DNA of 64,000 bases, from NCBI GenBank assembly GCA_905193755.1, contig CAJJPX010000004.1, forward strand, positions 1 to 64,000, given 5' to 3'. How positions within the stretch are numbered: the first letter of the stretch is position 1; every line of letters begins with the position of its first letter. The position numbers and the translations under genes were made by a program. This document shows positions 55,142 to 64,000 of this stretch, in pieces. The notes below the pieces were generated by a model. That model made no database searches. It was not told the DNA's origin and was given only the letters and a program-made list of their open reading frames with translations. The DNA is from an uncultured Clostridium sp. Lineage in GTDB: Bacteria > Bacillota_I > Bacilli_A > RF39 > UBA660.

Positions 55142-57165
55142 TACATTTTTCCTTTAGCTTTTTTAATCATTGCAAGTGAATCATTAATAGCATCATCTAT
55201 AGTAGTTTGTTCATTTGTTATCATTGAATAACCAATTGATGCACTATAATCTTTATTTGGTAGTGATGAATTTAGTTCACGATTTAATTTATGTATGTAA
55301 GAACCTACTTTCTTTTCATCATATCCTATTAAATATATAATAAATTCATCTCCATCAGTTCTCATTATTTCTGAATTGTCTCTTTGTGTTTTTATAAGTA
55401 CACTTGCAACTGCTTTGATTTGATTATCTCCTGCTTCATGACCATATTTATCATTTAAAGTTTTTAATGCATTAATATCTATTACTATTATTGCTTGAGG
55501 ATATACTTTATTTGAACTCCAAAAATCAATATTATCATTTAAGTAATTTCTATTTTTTAAGTTAGTCATCGCATCAAAGTAATATAATCTATCTTCTTTT
55601 TTAGTTTTTTTAGTATATAAAGCTTTTTTAACAACTCCATATATTATGAATGCTATTATTAGTATGGCTATTGTTATCCATATTAAATTACTCATTATAA
55701 AGTTAAATACTCTATTATTTTTAAGTGTTTCTATTACACCTACTACACTTTCATTTTTAACTTCACTTGAGCTTAATGTACTTAGATAGAAATCAAATAA
55801 TTTATTGAATGCTTTGTTATCACTATTAAGCAAGAATGAGTTATTTAATTTAACCTTATCAATATATCTTATACTATAATTTTTAAGTTCTCTATCTTTG
55901 TAGTAGTCGTACACTTCTTTTTCTATTATTATTACTGAAGACTTATCAATATTTTTAAGCATAGTTTTAACATTAACATAATCTTTTATTTCAAATAAAT
56001 TTTTACTAGCCATATTATATTTTAAATTCATATTTGATAACATAGTAACTTCAGTATTATTTAGTGTATAAAGTGAATTCACTACTAAATTATTATCTAC
56101 ATGAGCAATTACTACATATTCAGTTGGACCTAATGTTCTACTACTTGTATAGTTCTTATTTCCAAGTGAATAATAATTTAATGCTAAATCTATTTTTTTG
56201 TTTTCTAATGCTTCACCTAGTTTTTTAGTGTCACTATATTTAATATATTTATATGTTACACCTGTCATATCAGCGAATTTAGATAAATATGTATCTGTAA
56301 GTCCAGTGAAGTTTCTTCTAATCATACCTTCGTATGGAAGATTTTCAATGTATCCTACTATTAAATCATCATTTGTTATTGATTCTTTTTCTATTTCAGT
56401 ATAATTCTTCGTAGTATAATATATATCTAAAAAATATTCATTTAGTTTTTTAGTTGCAGTTTTTTCCCATCTATAATAAAATTTACTAAATATATTTGAA
56501 AGCATTTCATTATTTTCAGGTAAATCCAAACAATAATATGAATATAATCCATCTACATGAAATATAATTTCATAGTCATTTTTAACTATTTCATCTAAAT
56601 ATTTATACATTGGTATAATCATATAATCTAAAGAATTGCTTGTATAATCTGATTCTAGTTGTTCGAATGTTGTATAACTTTTTATATTAATATTTTGATA
56701 TTCTGTTAGATATGTTTCAACTGTTTCTTTATCTTTACTAATAACGCCAATTGTTCTATTTGATAAGTCTGATAGTTTATTAACACTTTCTTTTTTTCCT
56801 ATAACGACATAATGATCTTTGTATATTACTATATCTTCTGGATCTGGTGAAGTTTTATTATTTAGTTTTACTTCTGTACTATCAGAAGTGGCTACTTCTA
56901 TAGATAGACCTGTTGTTTCTTTTAATGATTTTAAATATTCATAATATACACCTTTTCCATTATCTGAAAATACTGGTAAACCATTTTCTACGTATACATC
57001 TAGTGTTGTATCTTTATTATCATTTATCCATTTCTTTTCAGAATATGAATAGTTATTTACTGTGCTTGTTATATAGTATAGTGTTGCAAAGAACCCAACT
57101 ACTAAAAATAATATTATAGTAAAGGCTATTATGATATTTTTTCTTTTTTTACTTCTATTCTTCAT
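55141..57165 (-). CDS. GGDEF-domain protein with two extracytoplasmic binding domains
   Basis: A 674-residue membrane sensor. N-terminal anchor (about 10-33), then two consecutive domains resembling family-3 periplasmic substrate-binding proteins (about 40-245 and 265-475): L-D-V-Y-V-E-N-G-L-P-V-F and L-I-V-G-Y-I-E-N-L-P-Y-E-G each begin one. A second membrane segment (about 495-515) precedes a GGDEF domain (about 530-674) with M-T-N-L-K-N-R-N, D-I-N-A-L-K-T-L-N-D-K-Y-G-H-E-A-G-D and R-T-D-G-D-E-F, a DGDEF variant of the signature. Diguanylate cyclase activity is likely; ligand unknown. No EAL domain. Confidence 0.9.
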   Translation of the reverse strand: MKNRSKKRKNIIIAFTIILFLVVGFFATLYYITSTVNNYSYSEKKWINDNKDTTLDVYVENGLPVFSDNGKGVYYEYLKSLKETTGLSIEVATSDSTEVKLNNKTSPDPEDIVIYKDHYVVIGKKESVNKLSDLSNRTIGVISKDKETVETYLTEYQNINIKSYTTFEQLESDYTSNSLDYMIIPMYKYLDEIVKNDYEIIFHVDGLYSYYCLDLPENNEMLSNIFSKFYYRWEKTATKKLNEYFLDIYYTTKNYTEIEKESITNDDLIVGYIENLPYEGMIRRNFTGLTDTYLSKFADMTGVTYKYIKYSDTKKLGEALENKKIDLALNYYSLGNKNYTSSRTLGPTEYVVIAHVDNNLVVNSLYTLNNTEVTMLSNMNLKYNMASKNLFEIKDYVNVKTMLKNIDKSSVIIIEKEVYDYYKDRELKNYSIRYIDKVKLNNSFLLNSDNKAFNKLFDFYLSTLSSSEVKNESVVGVIETLKNNRVFNFIMSNLIWITIAILIIAFIIYGVVKKALYTKKTKKEDRLYYFDAMTNLKNRNYLNDNIDFWSSNKVYPQAIIVIDINALKTLNDKYGHEAGDNQIKAVASVLIKTQRDNSEIMRTDGDEFIIYLIGYDEKKVGSYIHKLNRELNSSLPNKDYSASIGYSMITNEQTTIDDAINDSLAMIKKAKGKM

Positions 57166-57169
57166 TATA

Positions 57170-57628
57170 TCACCAAACTACCTTTAAGCTTTTAGCACTC
57201 TTAGAACCAAATACTGGGAAATTCTTGTTTTCCTCTGATCCTGAATAAGTTAATATGTATTGTACATCATAGAATGTTAAATTCTTTTCACCTATAGTAT
57301 CTAATGATTTGATTGCTAAGTCTTGTGCTGTTGCGACTTTTATAGATTCTTTGAAGTCAATTGTAATATATATAATTTTTCCTTCAACAGTTACTGTTAC
57401 ATCTCCAATTTGAGAATTTCCTTTATATACTTCTTTAATTTTTTCTTCAAATTTGTCTTCTAATGGATAGCTTTCTATTCCATCTAATCTTTCACCATAT
57501 TTTGATGAGCTTGTTCCTGCGTAGAAATATCTATAGAATAGAATTCCTATTGCTAGAAAACACACTACTAAAATTCCTAGTAAAACCCATAATACTTTAT
57601 TATCTTGATTACGTCTTACTTTTCCCAT
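57170..57628 (-). CDS. Membrane-anchored protein of unknown function downstream of ligA
   Basis: A 152-residue protein with a charged start (G-K-V-R-R-N-Q-D-N-K), one membrane segment (about 13-33) and an extracytoplasmic domain of ~110 residues with strands V-T-V-T-V-E-G-K-I-I-Y-I-T-I-D-F and V-Q-Y-I-L-T-Y-S. It ends V-V-W next to the GGDEF gene, whose ribosome site overlaps its 3' end. The ATG at 57628 follows AAGGTG. I do not recognise the family. Operon: ligA, this gene, GGDEF sensor, YihY. Confidence 0.7.
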   Translation of the reverse strand: MGKVRRNQDNKVLWVLLGILVVCFLAIGILFYRYFYAGTSSSKYGERLDGIESYPLEDKFEEKIKEVYKGNSQIGDVTVTVEGKIIYITIDFKESIKVATAQDLAIKSLDTIGEKNLTFYDVQYILTYSGSEENKNFPVFGSKSAKSLKVVW

Positions 57629-57675
57629 AATTTTTAACACCTTCCCTTGGCTTTTTAATTATACTATATTTTATT

Positions 57676-59664
<1,989 letters not shown>

Positions 59665-59728
59665 CTAATATTATTATATAACAATTAAGAAATTATATAA
59701 AGAAAAATGTTTTTTGATAAATAAAAAC

Positions 59729-59742
59729 GACTATTACTAGTC
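59729..59742 (-). terminator. Weak terminator after the unknown gene
   Basis: GACTA-GTAA-TAGTC then GTTTTTATTT on the minus strand; short five-bp stem overlapping the stop codon. Confidence 0.45.
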
Positions 59743-60306
59743 ATTCTTAGGTTTTAAAATTAATTTTGAATTTTCTGGTTCATTTAAAGTTATCATAGGA
59801 GTTACTTCCATATGTTTAGTCTGTTCTGTTATAAATGTTTCATAGCAAGAGCAAACTCCTAATCTGGTTTTATGTTCTAGTAGTGCTCTTTTATGTTTTG
59901 CTTTCCAATCATCATCTAGTAAAGACAAATTCATTAATTCAGTTTTCCATATATTACTATTAGCTATTTCTGCTTCTTTTTTAGCTTCTTCGAATGTGTC
60001 AAATAGTTTATCTACCGTTTGTGCATAAGATGCATTTCCACTGGCATTTCTTCTTGGTGTAATAGGTGTTTCGTGATATTTAACACCACTACCTAAATCA
60101 AATTTAAATTTTTCGTATTTTCTAAATGGAAATACTACTTCATGTGTAATTCTTGGTTCCATACCAGTGTAGTAACTTATATTAGTATCAGTTACATAAC
60201 ATTTAGACACAATATATCCTTCAACAATATCATCATAACCATTTTTATAACCACTACTTATTGTTAATTCTTCTACCGCATATTTAATTGGATAACCTTT
60301 TTCCAT
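59737..60306 (-). CDS. Unknown soluble protein
   Basis: A 189-residue cytosolic protein without known motifs. The sequence starts M-E-K-G-Y-P-I-K-Y-A-V-E-E-L-T-I-S-S-G-Y, is strand-rich in the first half (Y-I-V-S-K-C-Y-V-T-D, E-V-V-F-P-F-R-K-Y) and helical later (L-F-D-T-F-E-E-A-K-K-E-A-E-I-A-N). A C-S-C pair lies around residue 152. ATG follows AGGGAGG. It stands alone between ligA and a flavodoxin pseudogene. No function is proposed. Confidence 0.6.
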   Translation of the reverse strand: MEKGYPIKYAVEELTISSGYKNGYDDIVEGYIVSKCYVTDTNISYYTGMEPRITHEVVFPFRKYEKFKFDLGSGVKYHETPITPRRNASGNASYAQTVDKLFDTFEEAKKEAEIANSNIWKTELMNLSLLDDDWKAKHKRALLEHKTRLGVCSCYETFITEQTKHMEVTPMITLNEPENSKLILKPKND

Positions 60307-60362
60307 AATTTTCCTCCCTGTAAATATATAGTTATTATAACATATATTTAAATATTATGCTT

Positions 60363-60972
60363 TTATATTGCTTTTATCCATTCTTCTATTTCACTAAGTA
60401 GTGTTACTAATTCATCACTATAACTTTTAAATACTATATTTTTTTATTTTACACTTTAGAGTTTGGACACATCTTTTTAATTTCTATAAATGTTTTGCCA
60501 AGCCATCCAGCATTAGTTGCGAATGGTATTATTCTTTTATTTGATAAATTATTGTTAGTTAGAAATGTTCTTATAACAGGACATTCTCTATACCACCATA
60601 CAAGTAATCCTATAATTACATTTTTATAGTCATTAATATTCTCTAATTTTTTTTTACTTCTGGTATTGAGTTATCATCTTACATTTCAATAGTTGATCTA
60701 CTTTGTTTATTAGTCCAATCTAAATCCTCAATTGTATATTTTTGTACAGGTTCAATTGCAAAAATATCTGCATTTAAATTGTTAGCAATCTGTTTAGCTA
60801 CATTATCAGTATGTCCTTGTGCTGAATAATATACTACTAAGACTTTACTATCTTTCTTAATTTCATTGTTTTCATTTTTAATATCAATTTGTCTTTTGAT
60901 ACATATTGCTTCCTAGACAATTAATAGTACTACAAAAACAATTATGATTCCTAACAAAATTTTCTTTTTCAT
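60363..60972 (-). pseudogene. Decayed flavodoxin gene
   Basis: A broken exported flavodoxin. Conceptual translation on the minus strand gives M-K-K-K-I-L-L-G-I-I-I-V-F-V-V-L-L-I-V, then an in-frame TAG, then K-V-L-V-V-Y-Y-S-A-Q-G-H-T-D-N-V-A-K-Q-I-A (FMN phosphate loop), A-D-I-F-A-I-E-P, a stop, a frameshift near a run of nine A, and I-I-G-L-L-V-W-W-Y-R-E-C-P-V-I-R-T-F-L ... R-I-I-P-F-A-T-N-A-G-W-L-G before another stop. An ending frame L-V-T-L-L-S-E-I-E-E-W-I-K-A-I stops at 60363. Several independent lesions mean it is dead. It fills most of the 800-base gap here. Confidence 0.85.
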
Positions 60973-61082
60973 AATTTCATCCTTTTTGAACATTTTATAC
61001 TTTAATTATAAAACTCGTGTGTTACTTCCGATGAATACTTTTTTAGTAAATTTTATTGAATGTGTAAAATACAAAATAAAAA

Positions 61083-61102
61083 GCAAAACTTGATAGTCTT
61101 GC
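61083..61102 (-). terminator. Terminator after the thioredoxin-like lipoprotein
   Basis: GCAAGACT-ATCA-AGTTTTGC with one G-T wobble pair, then TTTTTATTTT on the minus strand, three bases past the stop codon. Confidence 0.7.
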
Positions 61103-61105
61103 GAT

Positions 61106-61558
61106 TTACTCATTATTAGAAATTTCTACGTATTTTTTTATCCATTCTTCAAGTTTATTAGCATCTTGATATTTATCTAAATCATCATCAGAGTTTGGAT
61201 CTAGATATGCTATTATATTTCCTTCTTTTATTATAATTATAGAAGGAGCATACTTTATCTTTTTATAATACTTAGTATTTTTAAATTCTTTAAATGATAT
61301 TGATAAGAAATCAATTTTATATTTACTCATAAATTCTTTGAATACATCTTCACATGGAACTTGAAATGCACAATAACTATTATATGAATATAAAATATAG
61401 TTTTCTTTATTTAATGTGGATAATTCATCACTAGTTACATTTACAAATTCTCCAGTATTATAATATTTCTTATCTAAAGTTATCTTTTCATTGGTTTTAT
61501 TACATCCAGTAGTAAAAATTATTAATATACAAATTATTAAATAGTATATTTTTTTCAT
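61106..61558 (-). CDS. Thioredoxin-like lipoprotein
   Basis: A 150-residue lipoprotein: signal peptide M-K-K-I-Y-Y-L-I-I-C-I-L-I-I-F-T-T-G-C with lipobox T-T-G-C (Cys19). The mature part reads like a minimal thioredoxin fold: Y-I-L-Y-S-Y-N-S-Y-C-A-F-Q-V-P-C-E-D-V-F-K-E-F (Cys spaced C-x5-C rather than C-x2-C), then I-D-F-L-S-I-S-F, Y-A-P-S-I-I-I-I-K-E-G-N-I-I-A-Y (the cis-Pro region). The unusual Cys spacing makes redox activity uncertain. It is translated from a start that overlaps the rhodanese gene's stop (TAATG). Confidence 0.75.
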   Translation of the reverse strand: MKKIYYLIICILIIFTTGCNKTNEKITLDKKYYNTGEFVNVTSDELSTLNKENYILYSYNSYCAFQVPCEDVFKEFMSKYKIDFLSISFKEFKNTKYYKKIKYAPSIIIIKEGNIIAYLDPNSDDDLDKYQDANKLEEWIKKYVEISNNE

Positions 61559-62244
61559 TATTTTATTTCTGTTAAATTATCGAAGTCTATATTATGATAA
61601 TTTACTTTCCAAAAGTCATATGTTGTTTTTCCATTTTCTTCTTTTTTGATTTGTATATTGTTTTTACCATTATAGAACCAATAACCACCTGTATTATAAA
61701 TTTTATTTTCATCCCATCCAAGTGATACTAGAAGATTTTTTGTCATTCCTGCGTATCCTCCACCACCACACATTAAGAATATAATTTTATCTTTTGGAAA
61801 TAAATATTCTAATATTTCCATAGATTCTTTGTAGTTAGCTTTATATGTACCATCTTTTTGTTCTGTAAATAATGTTTTTCCTTTATAAGAATCTCCAACT
61901 GCTTCAGGTAATCCTTTTACTTCAGTTAAATATGGATATGGAACTACTTCAAACCCTTTTATTATTCCAGAAAGGTGTGAGTCTCCTCCGATTGCTTCAT
62001 AATTTCCTGGGTCAACAAGCATTCTCATATCTCTATAAACTGAGTCAATACGATTTAAATATTTATCGATTGTTTCTTCATTAACATTTTTATCTATTCC
62101 AAGTTGTCCTCTTTCTCCTCCAGTAACTTCAGGTGTTGGAAGTGGCTCGAGTTTTTCATATTTAATACTTACTAATACCCCAATTGTAATTCCTATAACT
62201 AAACTAACTATTATAGCTATAATTAATTTTAAATTCTTTTTCAT
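61558..62244 (-). CDS. Exported rhodanese-like protein
   Basis: A 228-residue protein with an N-terminal membrane anchor (about 5-25) and an extracytoplasmic rhodanese-like domain. M-L-V-D-P-G-N-Y-E-A-I-G-G-D-S-H-L-S-G-I-I-K-G aligns with the D-V-R-x-x-x-x-Y-x-x-G-H-I-x-G pattern, and I-I-F-L-M-C-G-G-G-G-Y-A-G-M-T-K-N-L-L holds the active Cys (about residue 168) with a Gly-rich loop. Sulfur transfer, or a redox role with the adjacent thioredoxin-like lipoprotein, is plausible. ATG at 62244 follows GAGGAGG; an upstream start has no site. Confidence 0.8.
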   Translation of the reverse strand: MKKNLKLIIAIIVSLVIGITIGVLVSIKYEKLEPLPTPEVTGGERGQLGIDKNVNEETIDKYLNRIDSVYRDMRMLVDPGNYEAIGGDSHLSGIIKGFEVVPYPYLTEVKGLPEAVGDSYKGKTLFTEQKDGTYKANYKESMEILEYLFPKDKIIFLMCGGGGYAGMTKNLLVSLGWDENKIYNTGGYWFYNGKNNIQIKKEENGKTTYDFWKVNYHNIDFDNLTEIK

Positions 62245-62329
62245 TTTTTCCTCCTCATTGCATTTTAAATTTAACATATAAGGATTTTATTTACTATAAC
62301 TTTAAAGTTGAGTTTACTAAAAAATTAGT

Positions 62330-62905
62330 TTAGTTATTAATTTCACATTTACCATTATGGTCTTTAAAATAATCTTCTATGTGAGCAATTGCTTTGTTAG
62401 CATCCCCCATTCCTTCAACGTCAGTGTGATTACTTATGAATGCGTCTCCTCCAGCACTTATTATTTGAAAGTTCTTGTTGTATTCTACTGAATATGCATA
62501 ATTTTCATTGTCAAGAGTACAATTTAATTCATATTTACCAACTATAGTGTTATCTCTCAATCCATCATTATCTATACTAAAGATTACTACAAGGAATATC
62601 ATTAAAAGAATAAATGCAATTGCTAATATACCAAATACTTTTAATGTTTTAATAATAATTCCAGCTAGTTTTTCTGTGTTGCTTACCTTTTCAACAATAA
62701 TACTATTTAAATCATTATTAACTAGTTCATCTAAACTTACTTTGAAAATATTTGATAAAGTTTTTGCTTGAGTTATATCTGGTGAAGTTTCTTCTAGTTC
62801 CCACTTTGATATAGTTTGTCTAGTAACACCTACTTTCTCTGCTAATTCTTCTTGTGACATATTATTTTTCTTTCTTAATGTCATTATTTTATTTCCTAAA
62901 TTCAT
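62330..62905 (-). CDS. XRE-family regulator with membrane segment
   Basis: A 191-residue protein. The N-terminal HTH (about 3-58) is canonical: I-M-T-L-R-K-K-N-N-M-S-Q-E-E-L-A-E-K-V-G-V-T-R-Q-T-I-S-K-W-E-L-E-E-T-S-P-D-I-T-Q-A. A membrane segment at about 90-112 separates it from a ~75-residue extracytoplasmic tail that contains two Cys. A membrane-bound XRE repressor may sense an external signal. ATG follows AAAAGGAG. A 14-base palindrome AAATGTTAACATTT (62983-62996) lies upstream, between this and the next gene, and could be an operator. Neighbouring targets could be the rhodanese-thioredoxin genes. Confidence 0.82.
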   Translation of the reverse strand: MNLGNKIMTLRKKNNMSQEELAEKVGVTRQTISKWELEETSPDITQAKTLSNIFKVSLDELVNNDLNSIIVEKVSNTEKLAGIIIKTLKVFGILAIAFILLMIFLVVIFSIDNDGLRDNTIVGKYELNCTLDNENYAYSVEYNKNFQIISAGGDAFISNHTDVEGMGDANKAIAHIEDYFKDHNGKCEINN

Positions 62906-62994
62906 ATCATTTCTCCTTTTCGATATAATAATACTTTTTTATATTAGAAATATCTATCAATTATAGTTTGAACTTTCGCAATAAATGTTAACAT

Positions 62995-63906
62995 TTAACT
63001 AACAATTGTTTCTTTTACTATTTTTCCTAATCTCATACATATTGTTGTTAGTTTTTCTCTCTTTATATTTAATATTTTATCTGTTTCGTTAGCTACATTT
63101 ATAAATTTACTTTTCATAAAGTGAGTAAAAATGTATTCTACGCTTTTTATGTCTTTTGAATATTTATAACAAAAATCTCTTATTGGAGCAGAAATATTAA
63201 ATACCCATATTGGAGTAACAATAATTATATGTTTGTAATCCTTAAGATTAATTTTTACGTCTTCAATAGGCATTCTCCATTTATGCATACCATATCTACC
63301 ACACCACCAAAATCCTAATGTACCTTCAGTTCTTTCTTTTGTTTTTAATTCTAATATAGTTGCTCCTAAATCATTTGCTTTTTCATATGCTATTTGTTTT
63401 GTATAACCCATTCTTGAAAAATAAACTACTAAATTATCTTTATTTTTATTTGTATTTTTATACTTCTTTATATTAAATTTAAATTGTTCTTGAGTGTAAA
63501 ATAATAATGTTATATATCCTATTATTAGTTGTAATAAACCTATTATGAAGAATGTAGTTGATAACATATTAAATGGAAATATAATAAATTGAATTGTTAT
63601 CCATAGCATAAGTGTAAAACCAAATACAGTTCCTAAAATTATACCTATCTTTTTGTCTTTAAATAGTAAATAAGAAGCTGTTAAGTTTGAAATTCCATTT
63701 ACTATTAAAAGTGAAATACCTGAAAATATGTAATTTTTAAATAGAATATCGCTAAATGGTAACACTTCAAAATATGTAAGTAGTTCTTGCATATTTAGTA
63801 ATCCTCCAGTTGGATCTATAAACATACAAACGCCCCCATATACTGCGCATATTCCTATAAATATACACCAAAACATAAGAATCTTTTTTGCTCTTTTATA
63901 TCTCAT
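62995..63906 (-). CDS. Membrane protein fused to a flavodoxin domain
   Basis: A 303-residue fusion. The first ~140 residues contain four hydrophobic segments (about 9-30, 47-70, 78-97, 105-135). The C-terminal ~150 residues are flavodoxin-like: D-N-L-V-V-Y-F-S-R-M-G-Y-T-K-Q-I-A-Y-E-K-A (FMN phosphate loop S-R-M-G-Y-T), W-W-C-G-R-Y-G, Y-K-H-I-I-I-V-T-P-I-W-V-F-N-I-S-A-P-I-R-D-F. The ATG at 63906 after AGAGG is preferred; a TATAAT lies upstream at 63942-63947 (minus). An earlier in-frame start up to 63999 has no support. Possibly an electron carrier held at the membrane. Confidence 0.78.
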   Translation of the reverse strand: MRYKRAKKILMFWCIFIGICAVYGGVCMFIDPTGGLLNMQELLTYFEVLPFSDILFKNYIFSGISLLIVNGISNLTASYLLFKDKKIGIILGTVFGFTLMLWITIQFIIFPFNMLSTTFFIIGLLQLIIGYITLLFYTQEQFKFNIKKYKNTNKNKDNLVVYFSRMGYTKQIAYEKANDLGATILELKTKERTEGTLGFWWCGRYGMHKWRMPIEDVKINLKDYKHIIIVTPIWVFNISAPIRDFCYKYSKDIKSVEYIFTHFMKSKFINVANETDKILNIKREKLTTICMRLGKIVKETIVS

Positions 63907-64000
63907 AATATAACCTCTATTTCTGATTTTTATTATATCATAGTAAAAATTTTTTTGTTTATTTTTGTATAGGTATATTTGATACCATTGCTTAACCATA

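Noticed and set aside
62983..62996. Palindrome AAATGTTAACATTT as terminator of the membrane-flavodoxin gene
   Set aside because: No loop and no following T run; if meaningful it is more likely an operator for the XRE gene, so it is mentioned only there.

Overview
The window is a very AT-rich, densely packed chromosome segment of a low-GC Gram-positive bacterium. Stop codons include TGA (for example at 16023), so the standard bacterial code applies rather than the Mollicute TGA=Trp code. Typical Bacillota traits are strong GGAGG-type ribosome sites, a dlt teichoic-acid operon, a YtrA-type GntR/ABC operon, PduL, and sporulation-type genes (GerQ-like, Cse60, SpoVB-like). An uncultured gut Bacilli or Clostridia lineage with a compact genome is my best guess; the species cannot be named from the sequence. 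Most genes lie on the minus strand. Many minus-strand genes end in a hairpin terminator that begins inside or next to the stop codon.

Layout. 0-0.46 kb: 3' part of an IS3-family element. 0.46-2 kb: two tandem paralogous membrane-associated proteins of unknown function. 2-3.9 kb: GntR regulator plus ABC transporter with a visible promoter and operator. 3.9-9.4 kb: Cys/Pro-tRNA deacylase, PAP2 phosphatase, and a CoA-dehydratase activase system split over two genes. 9.4-16.8 kb: HdeD-like protein, TetR, GNAT enzymes, peptidase S51, alpha/beta hydrolase, a divergent vWA/HTH pair with a palindromic operator, and SWIM and NERD proteins. 16.8-21.2 kb: D-alanylation operon ordered A-C-B-D. 21.2-26.4 kb: DUF2130 protein, transglutaminase-like protein, secreted sialate-esterase-like protein, small pyrophosphatase.

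26.5-38 kb is a defence and genome-conflict island. It holds an HNH-endonuclease N-terminal-like protein, an ADP-ribosylglycohydrolase with an extra N-terminal domain, an AIPR nuclease, a 57-residue lipoprotein, DUF1810, a UvrD-type helicase with an inserted nuclease-like domain, a Fic protein under a palindromic operator, a lipoprotein, degenerate gene remnants with an orphan promoter/operator, an AbiE toxin-antitoxin pair whose antitoxin has a long coiled-coil N-terminus, and, just upstream of AbiE, a probable ~95-nt structured small RNA with its own promoter and terminator.

38-46.5 kb: HAD nucleotidase, kinase-like protein, NatAB-like ABC transporter, PduL, GerQ-like coat protein, LemA-like protein, uracil-DNA glycosylase, regulator plus membrane protein, lipoprotein, alanine symporter. 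46.4-51.7 kb: the housekeeping run rlmH, M23 peptidase, dnaB, rplI, and a divergent large acidic tail-anchored protein. 51.7-60.3 kb: methyltransferase, flippase, Cse60, YihY/BrkB protein, a GGDEF sensor with two extracytoplasmic binding domains, LigA. 60.3-64 kb: a decayed flavodoxin gene, thioredoxin-like and rhodanese-like exported proteins, an XRE regulator, and a membrane-flavodoxin fusion.

No rRNA, tRNA or CRISPR array was recognised. All family assignments are by reading motifs; no database search was run.
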